NCBI RefSeq assembly: GCF_002239585.1
Contig: NZ_NDFH01000003.1
Location: forward strand, 682,001 to 746,000
Direction: 5' to 3'
DNA: 64,000 nt
Source: Psychromonas sp. CD1
Lineage (GTDB): Bacteria; Pseudomonadota; Gammaproteobacteria; Enterobacterales; Psychromonadaceae
Below are positions 54,622 to 64,000 of the stretch, one piece after another; within the stretch, counting starts at the first letter, position 1; every line of letters begins with the position of its first letter. The notes under the pieces were generated by a model, which was not told where the DNA came from, did no database searches, and was given only the letters and a program-made list of their open reading frames with translations. Position numbers and translations under genes: made by a program.

Positions 54622-56706
54622 TTAATTTACCCTATTTGTTTCTTTAAGGCGTTCAACCAAGCGACTATAACGTAATGTTTTTTGTTTGATAGCCAGTGCC
54701 ATTATGTCTAAATTCGCAAATAACGTCAGGCGTTTTTTGGCGCGGGTCACTCCTGTATAAATCAATTCACGTGTAACAACCGGCACCACTTTTGTCGGTA
54801 GTGCCAAGAGAGTATGCTCAAATTCAGACCCCTGACTCTTATGTACGGTCATGGCATATGACGTTTCGTGACCAGGTAATCGGCTCGGTTGAAAGTCTGC
54901 AACATTACCATCTGACATTTCAAAGTAAACGCGCAGTTTTCCTTGTTTATCGGTGAGACATAAACCAATATCACCGTTGTATAAACCTAAATGGTAATTA
55001 TTTTGGGTTATCATCACCGGCCTACCCGAATACCAGATCTGCAAATTTTGTCCTTGCTCTGCCACTTTATCTATTAATCCTGCACGCGACAGTACCGTTT
55101 CTGTAATTTGATTCAAGCCTTGCACGCCCCAATTTCCTTCCCTAATTGCACACAGTATTTGAAAACAATTAAACGCTTTTAATAATACCTTCGGACATGG
55201 CCCATCATGACTCAGCCGCTCTTGCATTAACAGCAAATAAGGGCGATAACCCTCAAGTATCATTTCCTGCAATATTTTTTGACTCGAGGTATTATTTTCA
55301 TAATGCGCTAAATCATCATACTGTGTAAACAGAGCTAACACTTGCTCTGAGTTTGCTTGACCTTTATTGATAGCATTACTTAAAAAACCGATCCCGGAAT
55401 ATTGATCAAAACGATAACTTTTTTGTAATAAACAACAATTATCCGCCATTCCTGAAGAGTCTATGTGGGTATTGCGTAAGCATTCAAACCCCGTTAAATC
55501 CGCTAATTGTTGCGCTTTGCCGACACTATACCCCGTATCAATAAAAGCACAAATATCGCCTAATACAGCACCCGCTTCAACCGATGAAAGTTGATCTTTA
55601 TCGCCTAACAAAATAAGACGCGCATGCTCCGGTAGCGCCATCAATAACTTGGCCATTAATGGTAAATCGACCATAGAAGCTTCATCTATCAATAGTAAAT
55701 CTAAATGTAAGCGTTGATTTTCATTAAAACGAAAATGATTACTGCCCGCTTTAACACCTAATAAACGATGTATTGTGCAGGCGTCGCTCGGTATGTTTTT
55801 TTTAATTTCATCATCAATAGGTAGTACTTGTAAAGCCTCACGAATAGAAGCACTTAAACGGGTGGCAGCTTTACCCGTTGGCGCCACCATTTTTACAATC
55901 ATATTCGGCTGTGCGCTTAAGAGTAATGCCAATAGTTTCGTTACCGTGGTTGTTTTACCCGTCCCCGGTCCTCCAGAAATAACACAACGAGCACTCGTTA
56001 CCGCCAACGCCGCACTAACTTTTTGCCAATCGCAACGCATATTTTGAGGAATAAGAGTGTGTAAGGGCATTAAATCTAGCGCATCATTAGCTCGCTCAAA
56101 GCAATTTTGTATTGCGGGCCAATCTAAGGACTTAGATAACGAATTAGTGGATAAAACATCCAAGTATTTTTCACATAATAATGGAAGAGATTGCGCCTTA
56201 TCTTGCAACCATTTTTCATAAATATAATGAAAATCTATCGCAAATAATTTATCTAATTGATGTTTTACATCATTCATAAATAAATTTTGAGGCTGATGTA
56301 GTAATTTATCTGCAATGATTTGCTCATATTTTGCATATCTGCGCAGATATAAAGCATTATATTCAAGACTCAGAGGCGCCCTATCACCCACACAAATAGA
56401 TGCCTCTAAACACCGTTGCGTTTGAACAGTATTTTGCAATAAACAACTTAAATCATAACGTAAACAAAATGTTTGCAGATCTGTATGCATCGCCATACAT
56501 TTTTTCTTTAATATTATAATTATCTGCTCAATAGGTAAACAAATATGCCCCACACCTAAATATTCACTACAAAATACAGCACTTAATAATGTTAAATTAT
56601 CCCCGCCTAATTGCCCGATAAAGGCGCCAAAATGTAAATCAATAGGGCGTAATAAACCTTGTGCTTTCCATTTTTTTAATTCATTTAACACCTTAATTTT
56701 CCCCAT
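54622..56706 (-). CDS. recD: Exodeoxyribonuclease V alpha subunit RecD
   Basis: RecD is the fast 5'-3' helicase motor of RecBCD. The 694 residues are somewhat longer than E. coli RecD (608), mainly in the central region. Walker A VISGGPGTGKTTTVTKLL, VAPTGKAATRLS, Walker B LLIDEASMVDLPL, GDKDQLSSVEAGAVLGDI (in part) and the C-terminal helicase motif TVHKSQGSEFEHTLLALP with VTRAKKRL are visible. It overlaps the end of recB by 14 bases, so it is the last gene of the recC-recB-recD operon. Confidence 0.95.
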   Translation of the reverse strand: MGKIKVLNELKKWKAQGLLRPIDLHFGAFIGQLGGDNLTLLSAVFCSEYLGVGHICLPIEQIIIILKKKCMAMHTDLQTFCLRYDLSCLLQNTVQTQRCLEASICVGDRAPLSLEYNALYLRRYAKYEQIIADKLLHQPQNLFMNDVKHQLDKLFAIDFHYIYEKWLQDKAQSLPLLCEKYLDVLSTNSLSKSLDWPAIQNCFERANDALDLMPLHTLIPQNMRCDWQKVSAALAVTSARCVISGGPGTGKTTTVTKLLALLLSAQPNMIVKMVAPTGKAATRLSASIREALQVLPIDDEIKKNIPSDACTIHRLLGVKAGSNHFRFNENQRLHLDLLLIDEASMVDLPLMAKLLMALPEHARLILLGDKDQLSSVEAGAVLGDICAFIDTGYSVGKAQQLADLTGFECLRNTHIDSSGMADNCCLLQKSYRFDQYSGIGFLSNAINKGQANSEQVLALFTQYDDLAHYENNTSSQKILQEMILEGYRPYLLLMQERLSHDGPCPKVLLKAFNCFQILCAIREGNWGVQGLNQITETVLSRAGLIDKVAEQGQNLQIWYSGRPVMITQNNYHLGLYNGDIGLCLTDKQGKLRVYFEMSDGNVADFQPSRLPGHETSYAMTVHKSQGSEFEHTLLALPTKVVPVVTRELIYTGVTRAKKRLTLFANLDIMALAIKQKTLRYSRLVERLKETNRVN

Positions 56707-59700
56707 TAAAGAGTTTATCTAACCCATCAATTAACAAAAAATCAGGCTTAGTAAAATAAACACCATAATTTTTATCTCCTTGCATACCTCGAATAAATAG
56801 ATAAAAAACACCCCCCATATGTTGCTCATAATCATAATTTTTAATTCGGCTACGCAACAATCGATGTAACGCTAAAGTATAAAGTTGATATTGAAAATCA
56901 TAACGATGCTCAATCATAGCAATACGGATGTTCGATTCACTATAATCATTGAGTGAATCACCTAAATAATTAGATTTATAATCTACGATATAATACTTTC
57001 CAGCCGACTCAAAAGTAAGATCTATGAACCCTTTTAAATAGCCTTGTACTGCCTTAAAATTCAGCGACCCAGCTTCTGCAGAGAGCCCATCATAACGTTG
57101 TATTAACTGTTCGATTTGCGCACTGTATAACGTTCTCATGCTTAAAAAGAATTGCATCTCTATTTTTATAGCTGCCGGTGATAATTGTTTTAAACAAACA
57201 TGCTCTGTTAAGGGGTGATTTAACATTTGCTCAAACCAAGTACTTAAAATAGGTGTCCAAAGCATAGCATCATCATAAATATGTAAATTCAATTGCACAT
57301 CAATTATCGTTTCTAATTGCCTTTTATCTTTACATTGAAAATCAATTAATTCAAAGAGTAAATGTAAAAATGTCCCATGCTTCGCTCCTCGAGGAAAATT
57401 AAACGGTGTTAACACACTTTCCTCTAATGCCAGATCTTGTGCTGGTATAAGACTTAGCTCCTCCTTAGGTATCGTTTGTTGTGAATGCAAGCGAGATAAA
57501 GAAGAATAACTGCTGATCCACCAATTACGCTCAATATGTCGACAAAAAATAGGGGGGGGTTGTTGCGTGATATTATTTTTATAAGGAGCATAAGCGAGTT
57601 TCTTCCGCGGGGGCGTATTACGCACTGCAATATTCACACTCGCGTGGCACATTTTATCTAGATAAACTTTTAAGGCTTGAGAATCTCCGGCTAAGAGATC
57701 TTTTTCTGTTTGTAAACAAATGTAACCTAATGCACTTTTTACTAATGGACTATTTTTCAATCGACCCGATTTATAATTCGAAATCCCTAAATAACAACGC
57801 TGAATACTGCGCGTTAAACCTACATACAATAATCGTAGATCTTCAGCCAGTTGCTCTTTATCAGTGAGTGCAACATGCGCTTTTTCTTTATTTAAATCAT
57901 AATACAGATGGTGTTTGTTATCGGGATCATGGTAGACACAATCCCGCGGTTTTTGATATAAACCCATAAAAGGCATAAAAACTATATTATATTGTAAACC
58001 TTTTGATTTATGCAGCGTACTCACTTGCACTAAGTCTTTTTCACTTTCTAAACGTTGTTTTTGTTCACTGTTTTGTGCTTTTTCTTGACTTACTTGCTCA
58101 CTAAACCAACGTAATAGAGAAAAACAACCATCGTGCTCTACGCTGTTTTTTTGTAATAATTCAGTAAGATGTAAAAGATCGGTAAGCAACCGTTCACCTT
58201 GATCTAGTCTGAAAAGATGTTGAATGATACCTTGCTCATGAAACAATTTATGCAACATAACCAACACACCTCTTTTTTCCCATAATGCATGATAATCAAA
58301 AAACTGGCCTATCTTTTCTTCCCAGCTCGAAGCATCCGATAGTTGCTGATAAATTTGATACGGTGTTAAAGCAAATAATTTACAACCCAAAGCGTTACGC
58401 AACTGACGCTCATCTTCAGGATTTAAACACGCTCTTAAAATAAACAGTAAATCATTACCTAACGACGTCGCATACACACTTTCTTTTAATGACAAATAAA
58501 CACTGTTAATATTTTCATCTAATAACGCGCCACGTATTAAGCTCGCCTCTTTGCCCGTACGGACTAAAATAGCAATATCATCGGCTTTTATTGCTTGCTT
58601 ATTACCCTGTTCATCTTCTAAATAAGCTTTGCCTTGTTGACCTAATAATAAAATATTCTTTATTTCATTTACACACGCAAAGGTTATCGTTTTTTTAAAC
58701 GAATCTACATTTTCACCCCCTGCAGAATGAATAAATTGTAATGCACTTTGCGAGATATCCTCCTCATTATCGATCACCAATTTTTCCCGCTGAATATCAG
58801 GTACTTGAATTGGTACAAAAGGAATATCATTATTGTAAATAAAAGGCGCGGGACAATGCGCAAAGAAAGTATTCACCGCATCAATCATTTGCGCTGACGA
58901 GCGATAGTTAAAATCTAAACTGTAATGCGCTGACACTTGTTGTCTCGCTTGCATATAAGTAAATATATCCGCCCCACGGAAACTATAAATCGCTTGTTTA
59001 GGATCACCAATCATAAACAAACCCGCCGTTTTTTGCCCCATGTCTTCTTCTGACATTGCATCGTCTTCATAGATACTTTGGAAAATACGATATTGCACCG
59101 GATCCGTATCTTGAAATTCATCAATCATAGCAATCGGGTAAGTCTTTCTTATTTTATCTGCCAACTGATGCCCAACAGAGTTTTGCAATGCATTATCTAA
59201 GCGAATTAATAAATCATCAAAGCCTAATAAACTCTGGGTTTGCTTATTCTTATTTAAATGCGCGCGTACCCAATATGTCGCCATGATCAATATCGTATTT
59301 TCAAGACTCAAATCTTCCGCATAGAGCTCTTCAATAGCATGAAAAACAGCGTGCCTAGGTGTTGCTCCTTTAGGCGTTTTCTCATCCAATTGTTTTTGTG
59401 AAAATTTTTGTAGATTTTTGGGTAAGATAAGAGATTTTGATGGTTGCATGGCCCACGCTGAAACTTGCGCTAACCAAGTGGGTAAATTCTTTTTACTATA
59501 ACTGCGTTTAGAGACATCTGAGCCACTAATAATATCAAAATAATCATCATTATTTGCTTGCCACATTACTTTAATAGCATTGATTTTTTGTAAACTTTGT
59601 TGATACTTTTCTTTAAAATCAAGATTTTTTAACGTGGGTAGGAAATTCATTTCAAGCCGAGATAAACTCGGTAACAATGCTTTTTTAAGTTGTTCTGGGT

Positions 59701-60268
59701 GTTGCCAATAACTATAAATCAGCTCCGTTAAATGACTCGACAAATCATAAAAATGCGTACGCCAAAAATCATTACACGCTTGCTCAATGAGTAAACTATC
59801 ATCTTCTAATAAGTTTTGTTGAAATAAACTGCCAGATTCAAACGCATTTTGCATTAACATTCGCTGACAAAACCCATGAATGGTATAAACCGCAGCTTCA
59901 TCCATTTGTAATTCGGCAAAACGTAACAAACGAATATCTTCATCGATATCAAAACTACTTTCTAGGAGTTTTTGCACAAAGGAGTCGAGACTTTTACCCT
60001 GCATAAAGTCCAAGCGCACGCTAATAATTCTGTCTCTAATACGTGCACGTAATTCGGCTGTCGCGGCCTCCGTAAACGTAACCACTAAAATTTTATCCAC
60101 ACTTAAGGGTATATGATGACTATTTTCACCACCATGGCCTAATAATAATCGAATAAATAAACTAGCAATAGTATAGGTTTTTCCTGTCCCTGCAGACGCT
60201 TCGATTAAACGCATACCATATAAAGGAAAAGTTAATGGATGTAATGATTGAGGTAAAATAGATACCAT
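56693..60268 (-). CDS. recB: Exodeoxyribonuclease V beta subunit RecB
   Basis: RecB is the 3'-5' helicase and the nuclease of RecBCD and loads RecA at Chi. The 1191 residues match E. coli (1180). The N-terminal UvrD-type helicase has IEASAGTGKTYTIASLF at about 23-39, VVTFTEAATAELRARI, MIDEFQDTDPVQYRIF, FMIGDPKQAIYSFRGAD and VSTLHKSKGLQYNIVF. The C-terminal nuclease domain has GFIDLTFE and YYIVDYKSNYLGD, whose Asp, Asp and Lys form the active site. It starts 6 bases after recC. Confidence 0.97.
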   Translation of the reverse strand: MVSILPQSLHPLTFPLYGMRLIEASAGTGKTYTIASLFIRLLLGHGGENSHHIPLSVDKILVVTFTEAATAELRARIRDRIISVRLDFMQGKSLDSFVQKLLESSFDIDEDIRLLRFAELQMDEAAVYTIHGFCQRMLMQNAFESGSLFQQNLLEDDSLLIEQACNDFWRTHFYDLSSHLTELIYSYWQHPEQLKKALLPSLSRLEMNFLPTLKNLDFKEKYQQSLQKINAIKVMWQANNDDYFDIISGSDVSKRSYSKKNLPTWLAQVSAWAMQPSKSLILPKNLQKFSQKQLDEKTPKGATPRHAVFHAIEELYAEDLSLENTILIMATYWVRAHLNKNKQTQSLLGFDDLLIRLDNALQNSVGHQLADKIRKTYPIAMIDEFQDTDPVQYRIFQSIYEDDAMSEEDMGQKTAGLFMIGDPKQAIYSFRGADIFTYMQARQQVSAHYSLDFNYRSSAQMIDAVNTFFAHCPAPFIYNNDIPFVPIQVPDIQREKLVIDNEEDISQSALQFIHSAGGENVDSFKKTITFACVNEIKNILLLGQQGKAYLEDEQGNKQAIKADDIAILVRTGKEASLIRGALLDENINSVYLSLKESVYATSLGNDLLFILRACLNPEDERQLRNALGCKLFALTPYQIYQQLSDASSWEEKIGQFFDYHALWEKRGVLVMLHKLFHEQGIIQHLFRLDQGERLLTDLLHLTELLQKNSVEHDGCFSLLRWFSEQVSQEKAQNSEQKQRLESEKDLVQVSTLHKSKGLQYNIVFMPFMGLYQKPRDCVYHDPDNKHHLYYDLNKEKAHVALTDKEQLAEDLRLLYVGLTRSIQRCYLGISNYKSGRLKNSPLVKSALGYICLQTEKDLLAGDSQALKVYLDKMCHASVNIAVRNTPPRKKLAYAPYKNNITQQPPPIFCRHIERNWWISSYSSLSRLHSQQTIPKEELSLIPAQDLALEESVLTPFNFPRGAKHGTFLHLLFELIDFQCKDKRQLETIIDVQLNLHIYDDAMLWTPILSTWFEQMLNHPLTEHVCLKQLSPAAIKIEMQFFLSMRTLYSAQIEQLIQRYDGLSAEAGSLNFKAVQGYLKGFIDLTFESAGKYYIVDYKSNYLGDSLNDYSESNIRIAMIEHRYDFQYQLYTLALHRLLRSRIKNYDYEQHMGGVFYLFIRGMQGDKNYGVYFTKPDFLLIDGLDKLFNGEN

Positions 60269-60274
60269 TATGAT

Positions 60275-63200
60275 TTATTCTCCCACATCATATTTGATAA
60301 TATTAAGATGACTTAAAATAGGCTTGAAAATTTTAAACGCCAGCATTTCAAATGCGGGCCAATGCGCCTCTAATTGTTCGTACAATGGACGAATATACGG
60401 ATCGCTCCCTTCACTAAAACCACGGCTACTAGAGAAAACATCGAGCGCGGCCTTTTGCGCTTGAATACAAGTCTCAAGGGTAAGATCTTCGAATAAAAAA
60501 CAATCCGCTTGTACGTCTTCAACCGCAAGGCTCCAAGCATATGCACTTTCAACGAAAAAGGCTAAGGGATGTTGTAAGCCATCTTCATACAATAAAATGA
60601 ATTCATATAAACGCTTATAAGCATAATCGGTGTCTAGCTCGGCAAAATCAATACCATTATTTTGACCTAATAATGTTGAGGTTAAATTTTGCGTATGCGT
60701 AAGACAATAACAAAGATGATCTAACCATAACGTTAATATATCTTTACCTTTGATATTTCCTGTTTTTATACGGACTAATCCCTGCGCACAATGACCGGTT
60801 AGTTCTCCTAACAAATGCTTTTCTGCAAATTGTAAATCTATTTTTATACTCGAGGTTTCACCCACGTAATAATTTGCCACAATGGCCGCTAAGTCGATCA
60901 TGTTTTGTTTATCTTTATTAAAGACTAAGTGACCAAATTCACCAAAAGGTAGCTCACCAGTCCCCCTTAATTCATCAAATAAACCCTCAAGTGAGCGCCC
61001 TTTGGCACACACCTCAAATTGTTGTGCTTTTAAATAGTATTGCTGTAAATTATTAAAAACGAATGGCTCATCTTTCTCATTATCAATATCTTGCATTTCT
61101 AAATAAATATCTAAACGTTGATTATAAAAAGCCTTACAGGGATGCTTTAAAAACTGCTTTAAATGTAATAAAGAGATGTCTATAAGAGGCTCAGCAAGAG
61201 GAACAATGCGTGGTTCATCATTACTTGTTACTTGTTTCGAACTATTTAAAGCCTCCCACCAGCGCGGATCATAAGTCGTCATTTGGCCAGAGTAATAAGC
61301 GCCACTAAAACTTTGCATTGGATAATAATATGTCATTGCCCGCATCAAGTTTTGAGCAGCTTCAACGCAACTAAGCTTTATATCGCTTTCTAATACAAAA
61401 CTTTGTGTGCAATAATTAAGTAATTCAGACACCAATACTGAAGCCATTTTGACACTGTTATCATTCACATCCCGCCCAATATAACTAATGTAAAGTTGCT
61501 CTTGTGCCGATAACATCGCCTCTAAAAACAAATATCTGTCTTCCTCTCGGCGGGAACGATCCCCTCGTTGACGATGCCCTGCCATTAAATCAAAGCCCAT
61601 CGGTACGATAGTTCGGGGATAGACACCATCATTCATCCCTAATAAACAAACAACTTTAAATGGAATTGAGCGCATGGGCATTAACGTACAAAAATTGACA
61701 GGGCCAGTTAAGAATCGCTGACTATTCGATTGATTGGATAAATGCGCATCCAAAAATTCAAGCAATACAACAAGGGCTATGGGTTGACTAAATTGAGCTT
61801 GCTCTGTCGCCAGCATCAGTACATCCATTTGTTCTCGAATAAGTGCAAATATGGCGGTGTTTTCATCCTCTTCAAGATAAAACGTATCAATTAATTGATA
61901 AATAAATTGTTGCCATTGTGATGCAGTATATGATTTCTGTAAGTCTTTTTCTAAACACATTAATGCATCGACAAAATCGATAAAACGGCCCAACAAATCA
62001 CCTTGTGAGCCTTCAACTTCATCATAAGGTGCAATCCCCGCAAAGAGTGTGTCTCCCATTGCATAACCTAATAACATACGCTTTAAACCAAATAACCACG
62101 TGTTTTGGGCTTGCTCGGGTAAATCCCATTGAGTTCCACTTTGTGCATCTAATCCCCAACGAATACCACTTCCGTGGATCCACTTTTGTAAAATAATAAA
62201 ATCTCGTTGAGTTAAATCAAAACGCGCCAAAATTGCAGGAACTTCAAGTAACGCCAATACATTTTCACGCGTATAACGCGTCTGATTTAAATTCAATAAT
62301 TGTAAAAAACTTACTAAAATAGGATTTTCTTGCTGTGCACTCACATCCGACAGAGTGAATGGAATATAACGATTATTTTCTACACCATTAAAAACCGCTT
62401 GTACATAAGGGGCATATTGATCGATATTAGGCACCATCACGATAATATCTTTGGGGGTTAAATGACTATCACGTGTAAACATTGCCAACAAATTGTCATG
62501 TAAAACTTCAACTTCTCGCATAATAGTGTGTGTGACATGCACACTTAATGATTTATCACCGCTCGCAACACACAATTTATCCTTCGCTTGTAAGCTTAAT
62601 ACTTGGCTGCTGTCTTGTAATGATAAAATATCAGCTTGCAAATGATGCAATAAACTATCGCGTTCAATATCGACAAAGGCATCTATCTCATTTTGATCCA
62701 TGCAATACAATTGATACAAGAAATCGCGTCCCATCTGACCCATTGAAGCAAGTAAAGGATTACCTACCTCACTTTTCTCATCTCCACTTAGCGCCCACTG
62801 TAAATGCTTATCGTCTTTTTTCCAACTTGATTTTGCCCACTTTTCAATACTTCCATGCTTCAACACCAACTTTTGTCGCTGTTGTGCAAAACGCCTTGCT
62901 AACAATTTAGGATCAACAATATCAGCCCAATAGTAGCGACAAGGATTACTTAATAAAAAATGTACTTCACAATGCCGACTTAATCCCAATAATGCTTGCA
63001 GATAAGCACTCGGCAACGCTGAAACGCCAAATACGAACAGCCGTTTAGGCAGATGATTTAACGGTTTGTCTTGTTTTAAAACATTTAAAAAGTCTTGATA
63101 CAAGCCCGCACGATGATATGCCTTGCCCTTCTCTTTAAAATGAAGATCTATTTTTTCACTCAATTTTTTCCACAGTTTAGCTTGCCAACGTTGCTCATTT

Positions 63201-63715
63201 ATCCATGCGGGTTGTGCATTAAGATTGTTTTCATCCCAACTCGCAATCTCTTCATAAGAGTGCTTATCCCAATGCTCTATCCACTGTGGTCGATAGACTA
63301 AATATTGATCAAAAATATCCGCGATTTTTTGACTCAACTGGAAACGTTTTCGACACGTTTCATCTTCCACTAAATAATGTTGTAACGCGGCAAAATCGGG
63401 GTCATCTAAACATTGTGGTAACAGTTGCATAATATGCCAAGTCATTGCCATTTTATTAAAAGGACTACTCTCAGGTACATCCTTTAAAACATGTTTAAAT
63501 TGTTGCCAAATAAAACTCGCAGGCAAAGGAAAATCAAGGTTCGCTGCAATGCCTGTTTGTTGCGCAATTTCAAGCTGCAACCATTGCGCCATTCCGGGGC
63601 TTTGTACTAAAATAATTTCATTATCAAAAGCATTATCAAGAGGTGATTGTTGTATTAACGCCAAGAGTAAATCTTTTAAAAGGGATAGTTGATTGGAGTG
63701 ATAAACATGGAACAC
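60275..63715 (-). CDS. recC: Exodeoxyribonuclease V gamma subunit RecC
   Basis: RecC splits the duplex and scans for Chi; it resembles an inactive helicase plus nuclease. The 1146 residues compare with 1122 in E. coli. It shows LVQSPGMAQWLQLEIAQQ, GIAANLDFPLPASFIWQ, VFGVSALPSAYL, DIIVMVPNIDQYAPYVQAVF, CTLMPMRSIPFKVVCLLGMND (in parts) and YPRTIVPMGFDLM. It is the first gene of the recC-recB-recD run and begins 285 bases before the window end. In many enterobacteria ptrA lies between recC and recB; here they are adjacent. Confidence 0.96.
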   Translation of the reverse strand: MFHVYHSNQLSLLKDLLLALIQQSPLDNAFDNEIILVQSPGMAQWLQLEIAQQTGIAANLDFPLPASFIWQQFKHVLKDVPESSPFNKMAMTWHIMQLLPQCLDDPDFAALQHYLVEDETCRKRFQLSQKIADIFDQYLVYRPQWIEHWDKHSYEEIASWDENNLNAQPAWINEQRWQAKLWKKLSEKIDLHFKEKGKAYHRAGLYQDFLNVLKQDKPLNHLPKRLFVFGVSALPSAYLQALLGLSRHCEVHFLLSNPCRYYWADIVDPKLLARRFAQQRQKLVLKHGSIEKWAKSSWKKDDKHLQWALSGDEKSEVGNPLLASMGQMGRDFLYQLYCMDQNEIDAFVDIERDSLLHHLQADILSLQDSSQVLSLQAKDKLCVASGDKSLSVHVTHTIMREVEVLHDNLLAMFTRDSHLTPKDIIVMVPNIDQYAPYVQAVFNGVENNRYIPFTLSDVSAQQENPILVSFLQLLNLNQTRYTRENVLALLEVPAILARFDLTQRDFIILQKWIHGSGIRWGLDAQSGTQWDLPEQAQNTWLFGLKRMLLGYAMGDTLFAGIAPYDEVEGSQGDLLGRFIDFVDALMCLEKDLQKSYTASQWQQFIYQLIDTFYLEEDENTAIFALIREQMDVLMLATEQAQFSQPIALVVLLEFLDAHLSNQSNSQRFLTGPVNFCTLMPMRSIPFKVVCLLGMNDGVYPRTIVPMGFDLMAGHRQRGDRSRREEDRYLFLEAMLSAQEQLYISYIGRDVNDNSVKMASVLVSELLNYCTQSFVLESDIKLSCVEAAQNLMRAMTYYYPMQSFSGAYYSGQMTTYDPRWWEALNSSKQVTSNDEPRIVPLAEPLIDISLLHLKQFLKHPCKAFYNQRLDIYLEMQDIDNEKDEPFVFNNLQQYYLKAQQFEVCAKGRSLEGLFDELRGTGELPFGEFGHLVFNKDKQNMIDLAAIVANYYVGETSSIKIDLQFAEKHLLGELTGHCAQGLVRIKTGNIKGKDILTLWLDHLCYCLTHTQNLTSTLLGQNNGIDFAELDTDYAYKRLYEFILLYEDGLQHPLAFFVESAYAWSLAVEDVQADCFLFEDLTLETCIQAQKAALDVFSSSRGFSEGSDPYIRPLYEQLEAHWPAFEMLAFKIFKPILSHLNIIKYDVGE

Positions 63716-63948
63716 AAGCGTCTCCTAAGCATTATTAATAAGCTTTTTATATAATTTAACGGCAGATGTTTTATTTAAACTTATAAGATATAAGCAATAA
63801 AGTTCATATTAAATATGACGAGTTATTTTGTTGAAAGACTTTAACACTGGATAAAAAATGGATATTTATTATTTCGCCACGTTGTTTTTATATCAGAGCA
63901 ACTTTAATACCATGAACTATTTCACCCAAATATTATAAATTGGCTTTA

Positions 63949-63972
63949 AAGAAGGCTAAAAATAGCCTTCTT
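63949..63972. terminator. Hairpin terminator near the right edge
   Basis: A perfect 10-bp stem AAGAAGGCTA / TAGCCTTCTT with a 4-base loop. It stands just downstream, on the minus strand, of a possible gene end (codons for GLKNA then a stop at 63983-63985) that is cut by the window edge. The rest of 63716-63948 is AT-rich and presumably holds the recC promoter. Confidence 0.7.
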
Positions 63973-64000
63973 GTTTAACGCTTTACGCGTTTTTTAATCC

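Noticed and set aside
63983-64000. End of another minus-strand gene at the right edge
   Set aside because: Only five codons before a stop are visible; the adjacent hairpin supports it, but it is too short to call.
1-64000. CRISPR arrays, rRNA genes or a replication origin
   Set aside because: No regularly spaced repeats, rRNA-like segments or DnaA-box clusters with origin genes were seen on reading.

Overview
The window looks like a stretch of chromosome from a cold-adapted marine gammaproteobacterium close to Psychromonas and its relatives. This is an inference from the gene set, not a database match. The DNA is AT-rich. The genes dxs, pgpA-thiL, tig-clpP-clpX-lon-hupB-ppiD, recC-recB-recD, priA, tdk, ptsG and tmaR have gammaproteobacterial versions, and a full norspermidine pathway of the kind known from Vibrio and its neighbours is present.

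Layout. 1-6.3 kb: the end of dxs faces a minus-strand operon rluF-thiL-pgpA-peptide binding protein, and a TrmH-family methyltransferase follows. 6.4-12.7 kb: tmaR, a phosphopantetheinyl transferase, a GST-like gene, pdxH, cobQ and moeA-aroG. 12.8-15.8 kb: a scrambled zone where two diverged copies of the folD N-terminus, one folD C-terminus and two diverged copies of the yccS C-terminal half lie head to head in alternating orientation; none of these genes is intact. 15.8-20.2 kb: an anchored trypsin-like protease, dbpA and ptsG with a strong operator-like palindrome.

20.7-30.2 kb: a 9.4-kb segment bounded by a perfect 70-bp inverted repeat. It holds, on minus, a two-component system with an orphan sugar-binding protein and, on plus, the norspermidine genes (DABA aminotransferase, DABA decarboxylase, carboxynorspermidine dehydrogenase, nspC) behind a structured leader. 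A tyrosine integrase with an excisionase-like gene and an unknown 91-aa protein abuts the right-hand repeat, so recombinase-driven inversion of the segment is a reasonable hypothesis.

32.5-38.8 kb: a DEAD-box helicase, a 5'-truncated hmuV, priA, an anomalous 0.8-kb patch with tRNA/SINE-like A and B boxes, and azlCD. 38.8-41.6 kb: a cysteine/imine module (ridA, cyuA, YheO-like regulator) that shares an intergenic region with azlCD, where four copies of one palindrome sit. 41.6-44.8 kb: a GntR/ABC pair with a truncated permease and a tandemly duplicated promoter, a DMT transporter and tdk. 44.9-54.6 kb: an IS3 orfA fragment, then ppiD in inverted orientation against hupB, lon (with a clear sigma-32-type promoter), clpX, clpP, tig, a truncated marC gene and ybaK. 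54.6-63.7 kb: the recC-recB-recD operon.

The core genes look ordinary. The main points of interest are the many rearrangement scars, the inverted repeat plus integrase around the norspermidine and sensing cassette, and several unreported-looking regulatory sites. No rRNA, intact tRNA or CRISPR array was seen.
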